From Natrinema pallidum DSM 3751 (GTDB lineage Archaea; Halobacteriota; Halobacteria; Halobacteriales; Natrialbaceae): DNA of 54,191 nt. The stretch lies in assembly GCF_000337615.1 (NCBI RefSeq), contig NZ_AOII01000045.1:6604-60794 (forward strand), given 5' to 3'. Both the position numbers and the translations under genes were made by a program. Shown here in pieces: positions 34,187 to 43,326 of this stretch. The notes under the pieces are model-generated. The model did not search any database. It was not told the origin of the DNA and saw only the letters and a list, made by a program, of their open reading frames with translations. Position 1 is the first letter of the stretch. Every line of letters begins with the position of its first letter.

Positions 34187-35026
34187 TTACAGAACCCGAT
34201 CGAAGACGGTCCGTACCGGCTCCGTGTCGACGACGTCGTACGGGACCCGAAGCGGGGAGATCGAGACCGCCTCCTCGAGGACGGCGTGGCGGTCGGTATC
34301 CTCGTCGTCGGGGATGTCCCGGTTGGACATCTGCTGCCAGAGGCGGTTCGTCAACTGGAACCGGCCATCCTCGAGGGCGGCGTCCATCTCGTAGACCTCG
34401 GTCGGGCGCGTGATCGCAAAGCCGTCGGGGTCGGCCGCCGGACCGGGGACGTTGACGTTCAGGTAGTCGACCCGATCGAACAGACCGGTCCCTGGCGCGC
34501 CGGCCACGAGATCGGCGGCGATCTCGCCCGCGCGCTCGAAGTCCGCGGGCTCGAGATCGTCGTCGTAGCCGAGCGTGTCCATCGAGACGGCGATCGACGG
34601 GGTGCCGAGGAAGGCCGCCTCCATGGCGGCGCTGACGGTTCCCGAGCGTGAGAAGACGTACGCACCGAGATTCGCGCCGTCGTTACAGCCCGAGACGACG
34701 ATATCGGGGGCCGGCTCGAGCCCCTTCGCACCGACGATGGCACAGTCACAGGGGGTGCCGTCGACGGCGTAGCCCAGGTCGTGATCGGTGTGGGGGACCA
34801 GCGAGGTAAAGGAGTCGGCCTCGAGGTCCAGCGAGAGATCGCCGCCGTCCGAGGAGTTCGTCCGGCCGTAGGACAGCGACCGACCGACGGCGCTCCGGTT
34901 CCGGTCCGGCGCGATGACGGTCACCTCGCCGACCGCCGAGAGCGCGTCGTGCAGCGCCCGGAGGCCGGGCGCGTCGATCCCGTCGTCGTTCGTCAGGAGG
35001 ATGTGCGGGTCCGAGTCCAGTTCCAT
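34187..35026 (-). CDS. surE: 5'/3'-nucleotidase SurE
   Basis: A 279-residue SurE family phosphatase. The N-terminus ILLTNDDGIDAPGLRALHDA gives the Asp-Asp metal pair. VIAPDRNRSAVGRSL provides the next conserved block, and VSGCNDGANLG has the conserved Asn and Gly-rich loop (the family has SGxNxGxNxG). Family members dephosphorylate nucleoside monophosphates. ATG 35026 is used because the frame upstream has no family sequence. It is on the same strand as the zinc-ribbon gene 69 bases upstream. Confidence 0.93.
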   Translation of the reverse strand: MELDSDPHILLTNDDGIDAPGLRALHDALSAVGEVTVIAPDRNRSAVGRSLSYGRTNSSDGGDLSLDLEADSFTSLVPHTDHDLGYAVDGTPCDCAIVGAKGLEPAPDIVVSGCNDGANLGAYVFSRSGTVSAAMEAAFLGTPSIAVSMDTLGYDDDLEPADFERAGEIAADLVAGAPGTGLFDRVDYLNVNVPGPAADPDGFAITRPTEVYEMDAALEDGRFQLTNRLWQQMSNRDIPDDEDTDRHAVLEEAVSISPLRVPYDVVDTEPVRTVFDRVL

Positions 35027-35094
35027 TGGCTGGTCGATCGATCGGGGGCGAGCCACGTAGCTGTTCGGTTCAGCGAAGACGACATCGCTGCCCC

Positions 35095-35331
35095 TTACGA
35101 CGGACTGCCGCCCGTCTCCGCGAGCCGCGTCCCGCAGGCCGGACAGTACCGCGAGCCCTTGGCGGCGACCGCGTCGCACTCCGGGCAGACGATTCCACCG
35201 TTCGGCTCCGGGACCTGCTCGAGGCCGTCGCCACAGGCCGGGCAGTAGTCGACCGACGCCGGGATGTCCGCGCCGCAGTGCGGACAGCCGACCGCGTCTT
35301 CCCAGGGAACTCGCCGCCGGGAGTTCGACAC
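35095..35331 (-). CDS. Double zinc-ribbon protein
   Basis: A 78-residue protein made of two treble-clef or zinc-ribbon motifs in tandem: CPHCGADIPASVDYCPACG and CPECDAVAAKGSRYCPACG. Each has two CxxC pairs, so two zinc ions are expected. Ends are short and Ser/Gly-rich. Such proteins are common in haloarchaea and act as adaptors or nucleic-acid binders; no function is known. It starts 15 bases after the stop of a small membrane protein gene, suggesting a two-gene unit. Confidence 0.85.
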   Translation of the reverse strand: MSNSRRRVPWEDAVGCPHCGADIPASVDYCPACGDGLEQVPEPNGGIVCPECDAVAAKGSRYCPACGTRLAETGGSPS

Positions 35332-35346
35332 GTAGTTGTACGCCCC

Positions 35347-35526
35347 TCAGACGACGTTGCCGAGCCCCATCGAGAACCAGACCGTCAGGACCGCGACGAG
35401 GACGTGTGACAGCACCGAGCCGAACTCCCGGTCGACCATCACGACTCGGTCCGGCGTCTCCTCCTCGATCGTCCAGCCCCGAGACACGAGGTCGTCGATC
35501 TCCCGTTGCAGGCGGTTGCTTCGCAT
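35347..35526 (-). CDS. Small membrane-anchored protein
   Basis: A 59-residue protein: MRSNRLQREIDDLVSRGWTI, then EEETPDRVVMVDREFGSVLS and a C-terminal hydrophobic helix (HVLVAVLTVWFSMGLGNVV). The N-terminal half looks like a soluble helix-strand unit (DLVSRGWTIEEETPDRVVMV) found in other haloarchaeal small proteins. It is transcribed just before the double zinc-ribbon gene, with 15 bases between them. The pair may form a membrane-tethered complex, which is inference. The start is the only ATG that leaves the N-terminal unit intact. Confidence 0.7.
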   Translation of the reverse strand: MRSNRLQREIDDLVSRGWTIEEETPDRVVMVDREFGSVLSHVLVAVLTVWFSMGLGNVV

Positions 35527-35624
35527 GGACGGGATAGGTCGCGGGCGGCCAAAAGGCTGTCAGCGAAGCCGGGCGACGGCACGTCGACATCGCCGTTTAT
35601 GTACCGGCCGGGCCTTCAGGAATC

Positions 35625-36146
35625 ATGATCGGACTCGACGGACCGACACTCGCAGTCGCAGTGGTCACACAGGTCGATCCCGGGACCGAGATCGAGATCG
35701 GGACGACCGACGGCCTCCTCGGGGGTGCGCTCGGGGCCGCCCTGACGACGCTCGTCGTCGGCGCGATCCTGATCGCGATCGCGCCCGACTACACGGACCG
35801 GATGATGGACGACGTCCTCGCGGACCCGTTCGGCTCGTTCCTCTACGGCATCGCGTCGCTGCTCGGAATCGGTCTGCTGACGCTGCTCCTTGTCGTCACG
35901 CTCGTCGGGATCATCGTGGCGGTTCCGCTGTTCCTGCTGGCGTATCTCGTCTGGGCGATCGGAGGTGCGATCGCGTATCTCGCCATCGCCGATCGGCTGG
36001 TCGGGCACGACGACGAGTGGCTCAAACGGCTGCTCGTCGCCGCGGCGATCAGCGGCGCGCTCGCGGTCACCGGCGTCGGGGGCATCCTCGCGGTCTGTAT
36101 CGGTGCCGCCGGTTTCGGCACGGTGCTTCGGAGCTCCCTCGAGTGA
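35625..36146 (+). CDS. Predicted integral membrane protein, unknown function
   Basis: A 173-residue protein with four hydrophobic helices: about 32-52 (LGGALGAALTTLVVGAILIA), 72-95 (LYGIASLLGIGLLTLLLVVT), 97-125 and 140-165. Between helices one and two is a small acidic loop (PDYTDRMMDDVLADPF). The pattern of Gly-rich helices resembles haloarchaeal bactofilin-associated or DUF membrane proteins, but I cannot name a family with confidence. It has no Cys motif. It is divergent from the small membrane and zinc-ribbon genes and ends 13 bases before the convergent gene at 36160. Confidence 0.7.
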   Translation: MIGLDGPTLAVAVVTQVDPGTEIEIGTTDGLLGGALGAALTTLVVGAILIAIAPDYTDRMMDDVLADPFGSFLYGIASLLGIGLLTLLLVVTLVGIIVAVPLFLLAYLVWAIGGAIAYLAIADRLVGHDDEWLKRLLVAAAISGALAVTGVGGILAVCIGAAGFGTVLRSSLE

Positions 36147-36159
36147 GGCCGTCTCTCGG

Positions 36160-36486
36160 TCAGTGCAGGCGCGTCCTCGCCCGCTCGAGGAGCGGGCTTT
36201 GTGAGACGCCGATCGATCGATACAGCCAGCCCTGGACGAGGATCGAAACGAGGAACCCGAGGGACAGCATCGTCGGATACCACACCGTCGGGAGGCCGTT
36301 CAGTTGCACCCACGACGCGCTGGCAATGCCGGCGACGAGGAACGCAACCGAACTGCCGAGATGCACGCTCGCGGCCGGTCGTGCACGCGATCGCTGTTCG
36401 TCGGTGAGGACGCGCTGATCGGCCAGTCCCAGCAGGCCCTGCACGACGTACAGCGCCGAGGTAAACAGCGAGAACGGCTCGAACAT
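36160..36486 (-). CDS. Small membrane protein, three to four helices
   Basis: The visible protein has hydrophobic helices FSLFTSALYVVQGLLGLA, VHLGSSVAFLVAGIASASWV and WYPTMLSLGFLVSILVQGWL, and a basic C-terminus. It has a short charged loop (DEQRSRARPAAS) between helices one and two. The start is uncertain: ATG 36486 gives MFEPFSLFTS directly before the first helix, while ATG 36513 would add nine residues (MRLSRDVGR). I use the inner one. The function is unknown. Its stop lies 13 bases from the convergent gene at 36146. Confidence 0.65.
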   Translation of the reverse strand: MFEPFSLFTSALYVVQGLLGLADQRVLTDEQRSRARPAASVHLGSSVAFLVAGIASASWVQLNGLPTVWYPTMLSLGFLVSILVQGWLYRSIGVSQSPLLERARTRLH

Positions 36487-36572
36487 ACGACCCACGTCTC
36501 GTGACAGCCTCATACCTGTTTTGACGATCGATACCGCTTGCGGTTCGAACGCGGCCGAAACGGGCGGACGCG

Positions 36573-36869
36573 TCACCACGGCAGGTAGCGCCGGAGCCGA
36601 TCGACCATCGATCGCTCGCGGCGGACCCGCAGCGTCGTGCCGTCGGCGTCGAAGGCAGCCTCGGTCGCGGGGATGCGCGTGCCGTCGGGCATCTCGAAGA
36701 ACTGGTCGCCGGCGGGGACCGTTCCGCCGCTGCCCGCGCCGAACAGCGTCTTCGAGCGGCCCGTCGGCTCCGGGACGGGTTCGGTGTACTCGATTTCGTA
36801 CACCGGCTGTCCATCGTCGGTCGTCTTCTCCCAGTCGACGATCTCACGGCTCTCGCTCGTGCCAATCAT
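36573..36869 (-). CDS. Small conserved hypothetical protein
   Basis: A 98-residue soluble protein with a beta-strand pattern: DDGQPVYEIEYTEPVPEPTG, GDQFFEMPDGTRIPATEAAF and DGTTLRVRRERSMVDRLRRY. It has no membrane segment or Cys. The EIEYTEPVP and MPDGTRIP blocks suggest a small beta-barrel fold. It is on the same strand as the membrane protein downstream and starts 146 bases before truD's stop. I do not recognise a characterised family. Function unknown. Confidence 0.62.
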   Translation of the reverse strand: MIGTSESREIVDWEKTTDDGQPVYEIEYTEPVPEPTGRSKTLFGAGSGGTVPAGDQFFEMPDGTRIPATEAAFDADGTTLRVRRERSMVDRLRRYLPW

Positions 36870-37015
36870 GCGCGGGCCCTACCTCGGTTCGATTCCTGCT
36901 CGGGTGCGGGGACCATTCCCTCGAGACTACTCGTGACACGGTGCTAAAAGCTTCGCCGCGATACGTCGAGCGGTGACGGTCGCCTCGAGCGGTCGGGTCC
37001 CTCACGGGCGTCGTC

Positions 37016-38377
37016 TCAGCCGAGGTCGATCGGATCGACCTTCAGGAACTCCCGGGAGACGACGGTCGCGTACGACCCCTTCGGCAGTGCGAACGTCAGC
37101 GTCAGCGGATCGGGTTCGAGCGAGAGGTCGGTCCGCAGGAGGACCGCCCGCCGGGTGCCGGTCGAGCCGAACTCCCCGGGCAGGTCGAAGTCCGCCGGCT
37201 CGAGGCCGAGGTCGTCGAGGACGGCGCGTTCGATCGCGCCCTGCTCGCCGTCGGCGAGTTCGGTCTCCGTGCCGACCAGCGGCGCGGTGACGAACGCCCG
37301 GCCGCGCTCGCAGTGGCGGGTCACCGAGTCGACCCGGCGCTCGTCGACCCGCTGGAGGCGGTCGGTATCGGGGAGCGCGAGCCCGTCGGGCGCGTCGGTA
37401 TCGGTGAAACAGACGACATCGCCCTCGACCGGGCGATCGAAGGGGAGTCCACGCTCAAGGCGCTCGGAGAGCATCAGGTTGAACGCGTACGACTGGGCGG
37501 CGTGGACGAACAGCCGCTGGAGATTCGAGGGGACCCGCTCGAGGGCCGCTCTGAACTGCTCGGGGCCGGGCTCGCCGTCGTACTCGGCGAGCGCGTGGAG
37601 CATCGAGCGCTCGTAGCGCAGGCGATGGGGCATCCGCTCGAGGGCGTCCTGCCAGTCTCTCGTCTCCTCCACGAACGCGCGAGCCTCCTGCGTCCCCTCC
37701 GGCTCCGCGTCGGTCGGGTTTCCGAGGTAGGCCATCACCGCTCCTTCCCAGTCGTCGCGGGCGATAGCGAGCCCGACCTCGTGCGTGACCGGCCGCCGAC
37801 TGCCGAAGCGCTGCTGACCGAAGAAATTGGGGACGCCGATCGACGTCTCGGTCCCGCTCGAGTCCGGTTGGTCGGTCTCGAGTCCGCCGAACTCGGCCAG
37901 CTCCGTCGTGATCGCGTCGGCGTTGTCCGGCCGCTCGGGATCGGTGACGACGAGTGCGAACTCGTTGCCCGCCAGATCGCCGAACTCGAGGTTTCGGCCG
38001 GCCCGGCCGAGGACCTCGATCTCGACGCCATCGATTGCGGGCAGGTCCGCGGGATCGGCCCCGTAGACCGAAAACAGCTGCGTCGTCACGGCGTATTTGT
38101 CCTTCGTGCCGGCCCAGTTGACCCGCTCGCGGGAGATCCCCAGCGCGTCCGAGACCCGCGCGGCGAAATCGTTGGTGTCCCAGCCCCGCAGCGTCGCTCG
38201 AAAGACGAGGTGCGGGTAGGCGTCCGTCGGCGCGTCGACGGGTTCGGTGTCGAAGCGCTCGAGTTCGCGCACTCGGAAATCGGCGTCGTCCTCGCGGAGA
38301 CGGCCGCCGACGCCGTCCGCGTCGCTGACGTAGTACTCCATGCCGACAGCCTGCTCCGTGGGGTGTCCCGAGCGCAT
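37016..38377 (-). CDS. truD: tRNA pseudouridine synthase TruD
   Basis: A 453-residue TruD-family enzyme. The catalytic Asp lies in [14 protein letters not shown], the family's GTKD motif. Other conserved blocks are [22 protein letters not shown] and [20 protein letters not shown], and the C-terminal catalytic region ends in the [19 protein letters not shown] block. It isomerises a uridine to pseudouridine in tRNA (position 13 in the bacterial case). Start ATG 38377 is chosen because archaeal TruD begins with a HPxE-containing segment ([18 protein letters not shown]); ATG 38341 is the alternative. It belongs to the archaeal TruD type. Confidence 0.95.
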   Translation of the reverse strand: MRSGHPTEQAVGMEYYVSDADGVGGRLREDDADFRVRELERFDTEPVDAPTDAYPHLVFRATLRGWDTNDFAARVSDALGISRERVNWAGTKDKYAVTTQLFSVYGADPADLPAIDGVEIEVLGRAGRNLEFGDLAGNEFALVVTDPERPDNADAITTELAEFGGLETDQPDSSGTETSIGVPNFFGQQRFGSRRPVTHEVGLAIARDDWEGAVMAYLGNPTDAEPEGTQEARAFVEETRDWQDALERMPHRLRYERSMLHALAEYDGEPGPEQFRAALERVPSNLQRLFVHAAQSYAFNLMLSERLERGLPFDRPVEGDVVCFTDTDAPDGLALPDTDRLQRVDERRVDSVTRHCERGRAFVTAPLVGTETELADGEQGAIERAVLDDLGLEPADFDLPGEFGSTGTRRAVLLRTDLSLEPDPLTLTFALPKGSYATVVSREFLKVDPIDLG

Positions 38378-38465
38378 ACTGGTTGCCGTCGATTCGAGTG
38401 CCGCGCGTAAATCGGTTCGTTCTCGCGGCGACGGAGCCCGCATCGCAACGATCCGGCCGCGACGG

Positions 38466-39239
38466 TCAGTCCGTTCGCGGGATCGACCGCGCGCCCAGCG
38501 CGAACGCGAGGACGGCGAGGACGGCGAGGATGACGAGGTTCGCGAGCGCGGGATCGACGCCGGCGACGGCTGCCGTGTCGGCCCCCGCGTAGGTCACCGC
38601 CCGCACGCCCCGCGCGAAGTACGTCAGCGGCGAGAGGTTCACCAGCGGGCCGAACCAGCCGGGGAGGAGCGCGGGCGAGACGAACGTCTCCGAGAGGAAC
38701 AGGAGGGGAAGCCCGATCCCGTTGCTGGCGGCGACCGCGCCGTCCTGTGAATCGGTGTAGCTACCGAGCATCGCGCCGACGCCGCAGAAGCAGACGACGC
38801 CGACGAGGACGTAGGGCACTAACAGCGGCGAGACGACGATCTCCGCGCCGGTCAGCAGAATCACCAGCCCGAGGATGAGCAGGCTCGCCAGCCCGATGAT
38901 CGCGGCGTTGACGACCGTCTGGGCGAGTAACCACTCGCCGCGGGTCAGCGGCGTCGTCGCGAGCTTCTCGAACCGGCTCCCCTCGCGGTGACGCGCGACC
39001 TCGCTCCCCATCCGCGACAGCGGAGTGAAGAGCACGACGACGGCGAGATAGCCCGGCACGTAGTAGGCTGCCGGCTCCGTGAACAGCCCGCCGCCGGTCG
39101 GGTCCGTCCGCACGAGCGCCCCGAAGATGACGATCAGGATCACGGGGAAGAAGAACGTGAAGAAGACCGCCGTCCGCCGGCGGACGAACGACCGCCAGCC
39201 GGCGCTGGTTTCGGCACCGACGCGTCCCAGCCGACTCAT
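38466..39239 (-). CDS. ABC-2 type transporter permease
   Basis: A 257-residue membrane protein with six hydrophobic helices. The first is [18 protein letters not shown], and later blocks include the family's Gly-rich [19 protein letters not shown] and [17 protein letters not shown]. The loop [20 protein letters not shown], with NLSPLTYF, is characteristic of ABC-2 permeases that export drugs or polymers. It starts with an ATGA overlap at the ATPase gene's stop, so the pair makes one exporter. The cargo is unknown. Confidence 0.92.
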   Translation of the reverse strand: MSRLGRVGAETSAGWRSFVRRRTAVFFTFFFPVILIVIFGALVRTDPTGGGLFTEPAAYYVPGYLAVVVLFTPLSRMGSEVARHREGSRFEKLATTPLTRGEWLLAQTVVNAAIIGLASLLILGLVILLTGAEIVVSPLLVPYVLVGVVCFCGVGAMLGSYTDSQDGAVAASNGIGLPLLFLSETFVSPALLPGWFGPLVNLSPLTYFARGVRAVTYAGADTAAVAGVDPALANLVILAVLAVLAFALGARSIPRTD

Positions 39240-40234
39240 GCTGTCTCACCCGCCTGCGCGAGGTCGGACTCGTCGGCCACGCCATCCCCGGTCCCGCCGC
39301 CCGCGAGCCGATCCGTCCGCGCCCGCTCGGTCCCGTCGGCCAATTCGAGATAGACGTCCTCGAGATCGGGTTCGGCCCACGAAAGCTGCGTGTACTCGAT
39401 CGCGTGGGTCTCGAGATAGTCGACGACCGACCCGATCGCGGCGGGGTCGATCTCGCGGACGACGACCGCGCTGTCGGGGTTTCGGGTCCGACCGCGCTCG
39501 GGGCGTTCGACCGGATACTCGAGGGCGTCGAACGCGGCCGGGTCGGCCACCGTCTCGATCGTGAGCCGGCTCGAGCCGCCGTGGTCACGGACCAGCCGCT
39601 CGGGCGGCCCCTGTGCGACGAGCGAGCCGTCGGCGAGCAGGCCGACGCGGTCGGCCAGGCGCTCGGCCTCGGCCATGTCGTGGGTGGTCAGGACGACCGT
39701 CGTCCCGGCATCGGCGAGGTCCTCGATCAGTCGCCAGACGGTGCGGCGGCCGGCAGGGTCGATGCCGGTCGTCGGCTCGTCCAGGAAGAGCAGATCGGGG
39801 TCGTTGACCAGTGCGGACCCGACGCAGACCCGGCGTTGCTGACCGCCGGAGAGGTTCTCGTACCAGGTGTCGCCGGTATCGACGAGGCCGACATCGGCGA
39901 GCACGTCGTCGGGATCGCGCGGGTCGTCGTAGAGGCCGGCGTAGTACGCGAGCAGTTCCCGCGCGCTGAGCCTGTCGGGTGGCGAGAACGACTGTGGTAA
40001 CACGCCGAGCTGGGCGCGGTCGACCGTCGACGGTGACGCGCCGAGAATCCGTGCCGTCCCGCCGTCCGGCTCGGTTGTCCCCGTCAGCGTGCGGACGAGC
40101 GTCGTCTTGCCGGCACCGTTCGGCCCGATCAGGGCGAAGACCTCTCCGCTGCCGACCGACAGCGAGGCCCCGGACAGGGCGACCGTCTCGCCGTAGGTCT
40201 TCTCGAGGTCCGTCGCATCGACTACGGCTTCCAT
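39236..40234 (-). CDS. ABC transporter ATP-binding protein
   Basis: A 332-residue ATPase. Walker A is IGPNGAGKTTLVRTLTG, the signature is LSGGQQRRVCVGSAL, Walker B is LLFLDEPTTGIDPAGRR and the switch His is TTHDMAEAERLADR. The last 100 residues form the C-terminal regulatory region of the drug-exporter (CcmA/DrrA) type, with an acidic tail rich in Ala and Gly. ATG 40234 gives the canonical N-terminus MEAVVDATDLEKTYGETVAL. It forms an operon with the permease through a four-base overlap. Confidence 0.93.
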   Translation of the reverse strand: MEAVVDATDLEKTYGETVALSGASLSVGSGEVFALIGPNGAGKTTLVRTLTGTTEPDGGTARILGASPSTVDRAQLGVLPQSFSPPDRLSARELLAYYAGLYDDPRDPDDVLADVGLVDTGDTWYENLSGGQQRRVCVGSALVNDPDLLFLDEPTTGIDPAGRRTVWRLIEDLADAGTTVVLTTHDMAEAERLADRVGLLADGSLVAQGPPERLVRDHGGSSRLTIETVADPAAFDALEYPVERPERGRTRNPDSAVVVREIDPAAIGSVVDYLETHAIEYTQLSWAEPDLEDVYLELADGTERARTDRLAGGGTGDGVADESDLAQAGETA

Positions 40235-40417
40235 ATGGATCGGTTCCGGCGCGGCGTGGGTAAGGGGTTCGGTTCGGCACAGTTCAGCGCGCGCCACGCA
40301 GGTCGGAGACGCGAGTCGCAGTACCCGGCCGGGGTCGCAGTCGGAACGCGGCCGCGCTCGCGCTCTTGCCCTCGCAGGTGCAACCGTTACCCGCCGGTTC
40401 GTGGTAGCGGGCCGGGA

Positions 40418-41374
40418 ATGACGGAGTTCGGATACACGCTCTCGAGCGAGGAGTTCGGGCCGACTGAACTGGTCGAAATCGCCCGTCGCGCGGAGGCGGC
40501 CGGCTTCGACTTCTGCTCGATCTCGGATCATTTCCACCCCTGGGTCTCGGCGCAGGGTGAGTCGCCGTTCGTCTGGTCGACGCTGGGAGCGATTGCGGAA
40601 GCGACCGACGAGATCGAGATCGGCGTCGGCGTCACCTGCCCGACGATCCGGGTCCATCCGGTCACCGTCGCCCACGCGGTCGCCACCGTCGCCGAGATGC
40701 TCGGCGATCGCTTTACGTTCGGCGTCGGGACCGGCGAGAACCTGAACGAACACGTCACCGGCGAGCGCTGGCCCGAGCACGACGTGCGCCTCGAGATGTT
40801 GGACGAGGCGCTGAACGTCATGCGCTCGCTGTGGACCGGCGAGACGACGAGTCACCACGGCGAACACTACACGGTCGAGAACGCGCGGCTGTACACCTGC
40901 CCCGACGAGCAGCCGACGACGATCGGAAGCGCGTTCGGCCCGCAGACTGCCGACTGGGTGGCCAAGAACGCGGACGGGCTCTGGTGTTCCGGGCCGAAGT
41001 CCGAACCGGTCAAGGCCTACGAGGACGCCGGCGGCGACGGCCCCAAGTACACGCAATTGCACGGCTGCTACGCCGACAGCGAAGCGGAGGCGATCGAGAC
41101 GATCCTCGAGCAGTGGCCCAACGGCTCGCTTCCGGGCGAACTCGGACAGGAGTTGCCGACGCCGGCTCACTTCGAACAGGCCGCGGCGCTGGTCGAGAAG
41201 GAGGACATCGCCGCGGCCGGTACCACGACCGAACCCACCGCGGAGGCCCACATCGACAGCCTCGAGCGGGCGATCGACGCCGGCTACGACCACGTCTACT
41301 TCCATCAGATCGGTCCGGAACAGGAGCAGGCGCTCGCGTTCTACGAGGACGAGGTGTTGCCGTCCTTCGAGTGA
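40418..41374 (+). CDS. F420-dependent LLM-class oxidoreductase (TIGR03557-like)
   Basis: A 318-residue luciferase-like TIM-barrel oxidoreductase. It has FCSISDHFHPWVSAQGESPF near the start, IEIGVGVTCPTIRVHPVTVA and GDRFTFGVGTGENLNEHVTG, which match the coenzyme F420-dependent group rather than the FMN luciferases. The substrate is unknown. It is transcribed divergently from the ABC exporter, with a 183-base spacer that shows no gene. The start is ATG 40418; the frame continues upstream but without family sequence. Confidence 0.9.
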   Translation: MTEFGYTLSSEEFGPTELVEIARRAEAAGFDFCSISDHFHPWVSAQGESPFVWSTLGAIAEATDEIEIGVGVTCPTIRVHPVTVAHAVATVAEMLGDRFTFGVGTGENLNEHVTGERWPEHDVRLEMLDEALNVMRSLWTGETTSHHGEHYTVENARLYTCPDEQPTTIGSAFGPQTADWVAKNADGLWCSGPKSEPVKAYEDAGGDGPKYTQLHGCYADSEAEAIETILEQWPNGSLPGELGQELPTPAHFEQAAALVEKEDIAAAGTTTEPTAEAHIDSLERAIDAGYDHVYFHQIGPEQEQALAFYEDEVLPSFE

Positions 41375-41434
41375 CGCGGCCGACGCCGGATGGCGATGCG
41401 GCTACCGCTCGAGCCGACCGCCGGCACCGTGGTG

Positions 41435-43063
41435 TCAACACGCGAATGCGACGAACCGGTTGACCGCCTCGTCGCTTCCCGCGACGATCAGCATGTCGTC
41501 CTCGTGGACGACGAACTCCGGGCCGAGGTCGGTCAGCAGCTCCTCGCCGCGTTCGACCGCGACGACGGTACATCCGGTTCGCGCTCGCAGGTCGACCTCA
41601 CCGAGGCTTCGTCCGGCGATTCCCGGCGCGGTCGTCCTGATGAGTTCGAACTGGGTCTCGGGCGTGAGGATTTCCTCGCCCTCGATCAGGAGAGAGCCGA
41701 GCATCCGACCGGTCACCGTCGAAAGCGAGAGGACGTACTCTGCCCCCGCGCGGTAGAACTTCGGAATGTTCTCGGTTTCGTTCGCTCGCACGATGATTTC
41801 GACCTCGGGGGCGACCTGCTTGAGGACCAGCGTCGCGTAGATCGTCGTCGAATCGTCGTCGAGAGTGAGAATGACCGCCCTGGCGTCGTCGACGGCGGCC
41901 GCCTCGAGAGCCGATTCGTCGGTGACGCTCCCGACGATATCGACCCCCGGCTCGTCCGCGAGGTCGACGACACAGGTCGAGACGCCGCCGGACGCCAGGG
42001 TCTCGACCGCGGTCCGGCCGACGACGCCGTAGCCGCCGACGACGATGCGGTCCGGGTTGTGCCGCAGCGCCGACACCGTCCGCGATTTCAGCTCCGTGAG
42101 ATCGTCGCGACGCCCCGCGACGAGCAGGATGGTATTGCCGTCGATCACGTTTTCGGAGCCGGGAACGGGAACGAACTCCCCGCTAAACCAGGCTCCGATA
42201 ACGGTGATTCCCATCCGATCCCGAATGCCGGATTCGGGAATCGTCTGCCCGACGAGGTCGCTGTGCTCTTGAACGAGCAGTTCGGTCACCGCGAGGTCCT
42301 CGCTGAACTCGATCGTATCCCGGAGTTCGGCCGAGACCGTCGTCGTGGCCTTCGTTGCGAGGCTCTGGCCCAACACCCGACGCGGCCGGACGATCTCGTC
42401 GGCTCCGGCGTAGCGGTGGTAACTCGCGACCTCGTCGTCCTCGACCACGCTGACGATGGTGAGGTCGCTCGAGAGTTCCCGCGCCGTGAGGATCACCATC
42501 GCGTTGGTCTCGTCGTCGATGTCGGTGACGAGCGCGTCGGCCCGCTCGGCGTTGGCGGCCCGCAGCGTCTCCTCCTGGTCGAGTTCGCCGTAGATAGCGT
42601 TGGTCCCCTCGTTGTTGAGGTCGACGACGAGTTCGGCGTCGTCGTCGACGAAGACGTAGGGGACGTTCGCCGCCTCGAGTTCACCAGCGAGAACGTCCGA
42701 GCGCGGCGTGTACGAACAGATAACAACGTGATCGGTGAGATCGGTCGACTCCGGCGGCCGGTCCTCGAGAGCCTGCTGAAAGAGCGGGACGACGATCAGC
42801 GGCAGGGCGAGAAAGACCAGCAGGACGCCCGTGAGGTTCATCACGATAACGATCAGGTTCATCGGCGTGCTCTGCCAGTCGTCCGCGTCGCCGCCGAAGC
42901 CGGCCGTCGTCAGCGTCTCGATGACGGTCCGGATCGCCTGGGCGTACGTCCTCGGCTCGCCCTCGAACGTGGCCATTCCCAGCCGATAGAGCCACGCGTA
43001 GACGAGGACGAGAACGAGAACGGCGACCAGCGAGAGGGCGATCCGCCGCCACCAGTGATTCAT
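41435..43063 (-). CDS. Two-RCK potassium channel family protein
   Basis: A 542-residue protein. The N-terminal pore module has TM1 (about 8-28), a pore helix and a selectivity filter TAGFGG at residues 53-58, then TM2 (about 67-93). Two RCK cassettes follow, each with a TrkA-N nucleotide-binding domain and a TrkA-C domain: HVVICSYTPRSDVLAGELEA begins the first, RIVVGGYGVVGRTAVETLA the second (GxGxxGR-type Rossmann motif). MthK-like channels use RCK gating by ligands. The filter has Ala and Phe where TVGYG has Val and Tyr. It is likely to handle K+ in the salt-in osmoprotection of haloarchaea. Confidence 0.9.
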   Translation of the reverse strand: MNHWWRRIALSLVAVLVLVLVYAWLYRLGMATFEGEPRTYAQAIRTVIETLTTAGFGGDADDWQSTPMNLIVIVMNLTGVLLVFLALPLIVVPLFQQALEDRPPESTDLTDHVVICSYTPRSDVLAGELEAANVPYVFVDDDAELVVDLNNEGTNAIYGELDQEETLRAANAERADALVTDIDDETNAMVILTARELSSDLTIVSVVEDDEVASYHRYAGADEIVRPRRVLGQSLATKATTTVSAELRDTIEFSEDLAVTELLVQEHSDLVGQTIPESGIRDRMGITVIGAWFSGEFVPVPGSENVIDGNTILLVAGRRDDLTELKSRTVSALRHNPDRIVVGGYGVVGRTAVETLASGGVSTCVVDLADEPGVDIVGSVTDESALEAAAVDDARAVILTLDDDSTTIYATLVLKQVAPEVEIIVRANETENIPKFYRAGAEYVLSLSTVTGRMLGSLLIEGEEILTPETQFELIRTTAPGIAGRSLGEVDLRARTGCTVVAVERGEELLTDLGPEFVVHEDDMLIVAGSDEAVNRFVAFAC

Positions 43064-43326
43064 TATCCGTACGAGACTGGCAAGTGATTTGTAGCTTCGG
43101 AAAGCCCGGAGGCGGTCCCGTCGCGGTCTCCGCTCCGTCGTCGAATCGCTTCGTCGTTTCGCGTCCGACGTTGACGAGTAGCCGACCGCGCGTCGCTCGA
43201 GCGTGTGCGATGACCGCCGGGGAGATCAACGCGACGCTGCAGTGGGATGAGATCCCGATCGAAGACGTGGCCGCGGTGATCGCCGCTTCCGAACTCGTTT
43301 TGCCCCTCGCCACTGAACCGGCGACC

